Assembly: GCA_047615875.1 (NCBI GenBank)
Contig: JBLHGU010000185.1
Location: 1 to 10,143 of the forward strand
Length of the DNA stretch: 10,143 bases
Direction: 5' to 3'
Origin: JBLHGU01 sp047615875
GTDB taxonomy: Bacteria; Pseudomonadota; Gammaproteobacteria; Arenicellales; CAJQKF01
The stretch's first letter is position 1, and each line of letters begins with the position of its first letter. The translations under genes and the position numbers were made by a program. Positions 6,096-10,143 of the stretch are shown one piece after another. Under the pieces are notes generated by a model. That model was not told where the DNA came from. It saw only the letters and a program-made list of their open reading frames with translations, and searched no databases.

Positions 6096-7352
6096 GTGGA
6101 TCATTTTCAGTATAACGGCGATGAATATTTCGCCGAAGATGTCCCTTTGTCTGCAATTGCTGAGCAGGTGGGCACGCCTTGCTATGTTTACTCAAGAGCC
6201 ACCCTCGAAAGACATTGGCGCGCATTTGATGATGCGTTTGATGATTACCCCCACACAATTTGTTACGCGGTAAAAGCCAATTCTAATCTGGCAGTGCTGA
6301 ATGTGTTGGCGCGTCTGGGTTCCGGGTTCGATATCGTATCTGGTGGTGAACTCGAAAGAGTGTTGCGTGCTGGCGGCAACCCCGAAAAGGTGGTTTTTTC
6401 CGGTGTTGGTAAAAGTGCTCAGGAAATTGATCGAGCTATCGATGTAGGAATTCGTTGTTTTAATGTTGAGTCAACCGCAGAGCTGGAGCGTATAAACTAT
6501 CTAGCCGGTTTGAAGAAAAAGCGGGTACATGTTGCGCTCAGAATCAATCCTGATGTTGATGCACAGACCCATCCTTACATTTCCACTGGTTTAAAAGAAA
6601 ACAAGTTTGGAATTCCGGTAGAGGAAGCATTTGCAACCTACCAGCAGTTGCAGAACTATGAGAATCTCATTGTTAGCGGAGTAGCTTTCCATATTGGCTC
6701 ACAGCTGACGAGTATGGAACCCTTGCAACATGCGTTTGAGAAATTGCTTGTATTTGTGGCGCGATTATCAGGAGAGGGTATTGAGCTAGATCATATTGAT
6801 TTGGGTGGTGGTCTTGGGGTTCGTTACAAAGATGAGACTCCACCTTTGCCTGCGGACTATACAAAAGCCCTGATTGGCTGTCTCAAAGCCCACAACTGTA
6901 CGCTCCCAGTTATGATTGAACCGGGTCGCGTTATAGCTGCTAATGCCGGGGTTTTTCTTACCCAGATTGAATATCTTAAATATTCAGAAGATAGAAATTT
7001 TGCCGTAGTAGACGGGGCGATGAATGACCTAATTAGGCCGGCCTTATACCAGGCCTGGCAGGAAATAATTGAAGTTGTGAAAAAGCCTGATCTTGTACCG
7101 GCTGAATTTGATGTGGTCGGCCCAATCTGTGAGTCAGCGGATTTTTTGGGTAAAGAACGGACTCTGGCTGTGCAATCTGGGGATTTACTTGCGGTGCGAT
7201 CGGCTGGTGCCTACGGTGCTGTTATGAGTTCCAACTACAATACCCGCCCCCAAACCGCTGAAGTCATGGTAGATGGTGATGAATTTCATCTGGTTAAAAC
7301 TCGACAGGATATTGATGCGATATTAGCCGGTGAGTCGGTGCTTCAAAACTGA
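6096..7352 (+). CDS. lysA: Diaminopimelate decarboxylase
   Basis: LysA is a PLP-dependent enzyme that decarboxylates meso-diaminopimelate to L-lysine, the last step of lysine synthesis, acting as a cytoplasmic homodimer. The 418 residues have the normal length. The N-terminal alanine-racemase-like barrel carries YAVKAN with the PLP lysine K60, HIGSQ (199-203), DLGGGLG (236-242) and the phosphate-binding EPGR (275-278). The C-terminal barrel carries CESADF with the substrate-contacting C345 and GAYG (371-374). The start is GTG directly abutting the lptM stop; MDHFQYNGDEYFAED aligns well with known LysA N-termini. No ribosome binding site precedes it at normal distance, so translation is probably coupled to lptM. 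The expected next gene, dapF, is not here. Confidence 0.97.
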   Translation: MDHFQYNGDEYFAEDVPLSAIAEQVGTPCYVYSRATLERHWRAFDDAFDDYPHTICYAVKANSNLAVLNVLARLGSGFDIVSGGELERVLRAGGNPEKVVFSGVGKSAQEIDRAIDVGIRCFNVESTAELERINYLAGLKKKRVHVALRINPDVDAQTHPYISTGLKENKFGIPVEEAFATYQQLQNYENLIVSGVAFHIGSQLTSMEPLQHAFEKLLVFVARLSGEGIELDHIDLGGGLGVRYKDETPPLPADYTKALIGCLKAHNCTLPVMIEPGRVIAANAGVFLTQIEYLKYSEDRNFAVVDGAMNDLIRPALYQAWQEIIEVVKKPDLVPAEFDVVGPICESADFLGKERTLAVQSGDLLAVRSAGAYGAVMSSNYNTRPQTAEVMVDGDEFHLVKTRQDIDAILAGESVLQN

Positions 7353-8803
7353 TGCCTATGCTTAGGGTATTTGCGGTATTAATCTCAGTCGCAGTTTTAT
7401 TGCTGGCAGGTTGTGCAACAAACCCGGTTACCGGTCGTCAAAATTTTGTGCTTATGACCGAAACTGAAGAGATAAAGCTTGGTCAGGACTACCATAATAA
7501 GATTCTCTCAGAATACACGCTTTATGATGATGACAATTTACAGGCATATGTATCCGATTTGGGTTTGCGGCTAGCAGAAAAAAGTCATAGATCCGATATC
7601 GAATTCAAATTCTTTGTTCTGGATAGTCCCCAGGTAAATGCTTTTGCCCTTCCAGGGGGTTATATATACATCACTCGCGGAATTATGGCCTATATGAATA
7701 GTGAGGCCGAGTTAGCTGGTGTTCTTGGTCATGAAATTGGTCATGTTACTGCTCGCCATGGAGTGCGACAGCAAAGTCGTGGCGCCTTACTGGGTTTATT
7801 AGGTTCGGTTGCTGCAGCAGCAACTGGCAGCACTGCAGTAGGGGATATTTCAAATATATTTGGAAGTGCTTTTTTAAGTGGATATGGTCGTAAACAAGAA
7901 CTGGAAGCAGATCGGTTAGGAGCCCAGTATCTTGCTGTTTCAGGTTATTCACCCTGGGCCATGCTAGATGTTATTGGCGTTTTAAAAACCCAGGAAGAGT
8001 TTGAGGTTGATAAAGCTCGAGCGGAAGGCAGACAGGCCAATGTCTATCATGGACTTTTTGCCAGCCATCCCAATAATGACAAACGGCTATTGGAAGTCAT
8101 TGGCGCGGCGGATAATTTGGCCAGTACTAGTCCACCACCACCCATTGATGAGGCATTTCTAAATCAACTAAATGGTATGACATTTGGTCAGTCGGAAAAA
8201 CTGGGTGTCGTAAAGAACAATGTCTTTATGCATAAGTCATTGGATGTGCGAATCGATTTTCCCCTGAGTTGGCAAATTCAGAATCAACCGGATCGATTGC
8301 TTGGTGCATCTGCTAGTCGTGACACCATCGTGCAAATAGCGTTGGATGAAGCTGACGGGATTATTTCATTAGAGGAATATCTAACCGCGCAGTTTACTAA
8401 TCTGGAACAAGGCCGAGAGTTCTACAGTGGGGATAGAGTAGGTTATGCGGGAATAGCTTTCATTAATAGTCCCTTTGGGCAACGTAATGCAAGAGTTGCA
8501 GCCATTCAACATAATAACTGGATTTATGTATCGATTGGAGTTTCCAAAGAAGGACTGCCCGATAATGAATTTTACTCCACCATTAATTCGATACGGTTTT
8601 TGCAGCAGGAAGAGCAAGATAGTGCCAGCGATTATTTTATCGACCTTGCAAGGGTTGGCCCTGGCGATAGTTACCGTGATTTCATTGGTGCTTTGATTGA
8701 CGAGCCAGATATTGAAAACCGTTTGCGCTTATTAAACGGACATTACCCTGATGGCGAACCAGCGCCTGGGCAAATTATAAAAATTTTGTATCAGAACAAT
8801 TAG
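7352..8803 (+). CDS. M48 family zinc metallopeptidase, predicted lipoprotein
   Basis: This is a predicted periplasmic zinc protease of the Ste24/BepA/LoiP class. The 483 residues begin with a lipoprotein signal peptide: hydrophobic stretch 5-20 and lipobox LLAGC with C21. C22 onward reads ATNPVTGRQNFVLMTETEE, a common start of mature M48 lipoproteins. The catalytic site is complete: HEIGH (127-131), the third-ligand motif ExxxD (E183 to D187 in QELEADRLG) and the SHP motif with H239. After about 270 there are no TPR repeats as in BepA. Instead a globular region (about 275-390) is followed by a C-terminal piece (about 430-480) with GPGDS and LRLLNGHYPDGEPAPGQIIKI, resembling a divergent LysM-like unit. 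The ATG overlaps the lysA TGA by one base (TGATG), indicating coupled translation; an ATG two codons on is an alternative start. Likely role: quality control of outer-membrane proteins; substrate unknown. Confidence 0.9.
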   Translation: MPMLRVFAVLISVAVLLLAGCATNPVTGRQNFVLMTETEEIKLGQDYHNKILSEYTLYDDDNLQAYVSDLGLRLAEKSHRSDIEFKFFVLDSPQVNAFALPGGYIYITRGIMAYMNSEAELAGVLGHEIGHVTARHGVRQQSRGALLGLLGSVAAAATGSTAVGDISNIFGSAFLSGYGRKQELEADRLGAQYLAVSGYSPWAMLDVIGVLKTQEEFEVDKARAEGRQANVYHGLFASHPNNDKRLLEVIGAADNLASTSPPPPIDEAFLNQLNGMTFGQSEKLGVVKNNVFMHKSLDVRIDFPLSWQIQNQPDRLLGASASRDTIVQIALDEADGIISLEEYLTAQFTNLEQGREFYSGDRVGYAGIAFINSPFGQRNARVAAIQHNNWIYVSIGVSKEGLPDNEFYSTINSIRFLQQEEQDSASDYFIDLARVGPGDSYRDFIGALIDEPDIENRLRLLNGHYPDGEPAPGQIIKILYQNN

Positions 8804-8819
8804 TCCGTAACACTAAACT

Positions 8820-9707
8820 ATGGCAAATCCTGCACTCAGTTCTAATGGAGCTCAAGTCCGCAGGGATAGCTGGGTTGGCATATTGCTGGTTGTGAGCGGC
8901 CTTTCTATGGCAGCCATGGTCGGCGCCATTATGAAACTCCTGGCTAGTGACATGTCCGCCATTCAGGTTGCCTGGCTTCGGTTCGCCGGTTACGCTGCAC
9001 TGATGTTGCCTTTAGTTTGGGTTCGTTTTGGGCGACAGGCTTTTGTGCCTCGCAAACTCTCCATGCAAGTTTTCAGAGGGTTTGCTATGGCGCTATCCAC
9101 GACACTATTTGTAATCGGTGTTCGTACTGTTGATTTCGCCGATGCTATAGCCATACTTTATGCTTACCCTTTCCTGTTAACACTGTTGGCGATTGTTTTT
9201 CTTGGTGAACGGGTGTCCTTATTGAGTTGGGTTGCAGTATCCGGTGGCTTTATCGGTGTACTACTTGTGATGCGTCCAGGTTTTGCGGACTGGAATGTCG
9301 GCGCTATCTTTATATTTCTATGTGCCATTATAGTGAGCCTGCAGATGGCATTGAACCGCAGGCTCGGTTTTATATCCAACCCACTGATCACCTCTTTCTG
9401 GGGAGCCACCGTTGCCACCATTGCGCTGACCTTCTTACTACCTGGACAATGGCAGCCGATTGATTTGTCACATGCCTGGCCATTGATTTTTATGATACTG
9501 TTGGGTGCGATTAGTCAAACTCTAGTGGTTTTCGCATTTTCCCGGGCTGACGCGTCGGTACTGGCGCCGTTTACCTATTTCGAAATTGTTGCTGCGATAC
9601 TGATAGGCGTTATAATTTTTGGTACATTGCCTACATGGCTTTCCTGGATCGGCATTATGCTGATTGGACTTAGCGGACTTATGGTAGCCAGAGTACTTCC
9701 GAGATAA
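8820..9707 (+). CDS. EamA/DMT family inner-membrane transporter
   Basis: A 295-residue integral membrane protein of the drug/metabolite transporter superfamily with two EamA domains. About ten hydrophobic segments can be placed: near 18-40, 48-68, 82-100, 107-128, 132-152, 160-178, 188-208, 220-240, 247-268 and 272-292. The first repeat ends with the family-typical FLGERVSLLSWVAVSGGFIGVLL. The second has FSRADASVLAPFTYFEIVAAI followed by the same final-helix pattern. Such proteins export or import small metabolites; the substrate cannot be read from sequence, and the S-adenosylmethionine/RhaT-type subgroups are possibilities only. It lies 16 bases after the M48 gene without a visible terminator, so it probably belongs to the same transcript. 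No clear Shine-Dalgarno precedes the ATG. The start is supported by an 18-residue cytoplasmic lead before the first membrane segment. Confidence 0.92.
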   Translation: MANPALSSNGAQVRRDSWVGILLVVSGLSMAAMVGAIMKLLASDMSAIQVAWLRFAGYAALMLPLVWVRFGRQAFVPRKLSMQVFRGFAMALSTTLFVIGVRTVDFADAIAILYAYPFLLTLLAIVFLGERVSLLSWVAVSGGFIGVLLVMRPGFADWNVGAIFIFLCAIIVSLQMALNRRLGFISNPLITSFWGATVATIALTFLLPGQWQPIDLSHAWPLIFMILLGAISQTLVVFAFSRADASVLAPFTYFEIVAAILIGVIIFGTLPTWLSWIGIMLIGLSGLMVARVLPR

Positions 9708-9765
9708 TTATTACAATTCGCTATATTGATATGATTGTGCCTACCTTGAGATCTGACAGATAGCA

Positions 9766-10143
9766 ATGCTTACTACCTTTATTCCCGTAAAGCATCTTCA
9801 ACAATCTGGGCGTTTTGTCTTTTTTGTCGGCTTTTTAACGACTATAGGACTGACTGTTTTTCACTTCAATCAGCGGTCTCCTTTCCTGTTAGACCTGGTT
9901 TTACCGCCGTTATTGAGTGCTTTGCTGTTTATAGGGCTTCTCGTGCTGATTTTTAAGCCTGAGACTGTGAACGTGTTACTACCGCTTTCACTGATTGGTC
10001 TGGAAGTGCTTCTGTGCATTCCCGCATGGTATTTTACCAGTATAGCCTGGCAGGACCCAGCACTTAGATTCGTGGATATTTTCCCTCCAATTGCCAGTGT
10101 AATATTGCCATTGGCTATGGGTTGTATAGTTTTTCTTAAGACA
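9766..10143 (+). CDS. Multi-pass membrane protein, N-terminal part only
   Basis: The frame starts at the ATG at 9766 (an in-frame TGA lies at 9754-9756) and stays open for 126 codons to the window edge. Four hydrophobic segments are visible, about 15-33, 41-63, 69-90 and 104-124, joined by short loops; the stretch after segment three (TSIAWQDPALRFVDIFPP) is polar. Codon use resembles the neighbours. I recognise no family motif. Four- to six-pass N-terminal regions of this kind often precede a cytoplasmic signalling domain such as GGDEF or a histidine kinase, but that is a guess, since the rest of the protein is outside the window. A TATGAT at 9730-9735 could be a -10 element, though no convincing -35 is found. 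The ribosome binding site is weak. Confidence 0.7.
   Translation, partial: MLTTFIPVKHLQQSGRFVFFVGFLTTIGLTVFHFNQRSPFLLDLVLPPLLSALLFIGLLVLIFKPETVNVLLPLSLIGLEVLLCIPAWYFTSIAWQDPALRFVDIFPPIASVILPLAMGCIVFLKT

Noticed and set aside
1..10143. Mobile elements, CRISPR arrays, defence systems, tRNA and rRNA genes
   Set aside because: No repeats with regular spacing, transposase-like frames, terminal inverted repeats or tRNA-like cloverleaf sequences were noticed; the window reads as ordinary core chromosome apart from the two small RNA candidates.

Overview
The window looks like chromosomal DNA of a gammaproteobacterium, probably a marine relative of Pseudomonas/Cellvibrionales. Three things support this: the closest recognisable proteins (PolA, EngB, cytochrome c4, ArgH, LysA) have gammaproteobacterial sequence style; the order polA - small RNA locus - engB - cytochrome c4 is the Pseudomonas arrangement; and the lptM-lysA pair is a typical gammaproteobacterial neighbourhood. 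Base composition is moderate (by eye near or a little under 50% GC) and even across the window. I see no tRNA, rRNA, insertion sequence, CRISPR array, prophage gene or other sign of an accessory island.

Layout. (1) Bases 1-2587, + strand: polA, lacking only about its first 40 codons, with nuclease, proofreading and polymerase parts intact. (2) Bases 2588-2822: an intergenic region with a likely small RNA gene on the + strand, placed exactly where Enterobacteriaceae carry Spot 42 and Pseudomonas carries ErsA. It has a good extracytoplasmic sigma factor (AlgU/sigmaE type) promoter, two hairpins with a C-rich loop, and a strong terminator. (3) Bases 2823-3431, - strand: engB (yihA). (4) Bases 3566-4177, + strand: a di-haem cytochrome c4. 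(5) Bases 4178-4541: a 364-base intergenic region. Its left half appears to encode a second small RNA, on the - strand, with its own promoter, two hairpins and a U8 terminator; I do not recognise its family. The right half is the argH leader. (6) Bases 4542-9707, + strand: a compact run argH - lptM - lysA - M48 metallopeptidase lipoprotein - EamA transporter, with gaps of 36, 0, -1 and 16 bases, probably one or two transcripts. (7) From base 9766 to the window edge: the N-terminal part of a membrane protein that continues outside.

How the parts relate. ArgH and LysA perform the last steps of arginine and lysine synthesis. LptM and the M48 lipoprotein both belong to envelope assembly: LptM helps LptD (the LPS translocon) mature, and M48 periplasmic proteases such as BepA and YcaL clear or rescue stalled LptD in E. 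coli. This gives a plausible link between the two genes flanking lysA. The place usually held by dapF after lysA is taken by the M48 gene. The AlgU-type promoter of the polA-engB small RNA would tie that locus to envelope stress as well. The most interesting items are the two small RNA candidates, above all the - strand one at 4195-4309.
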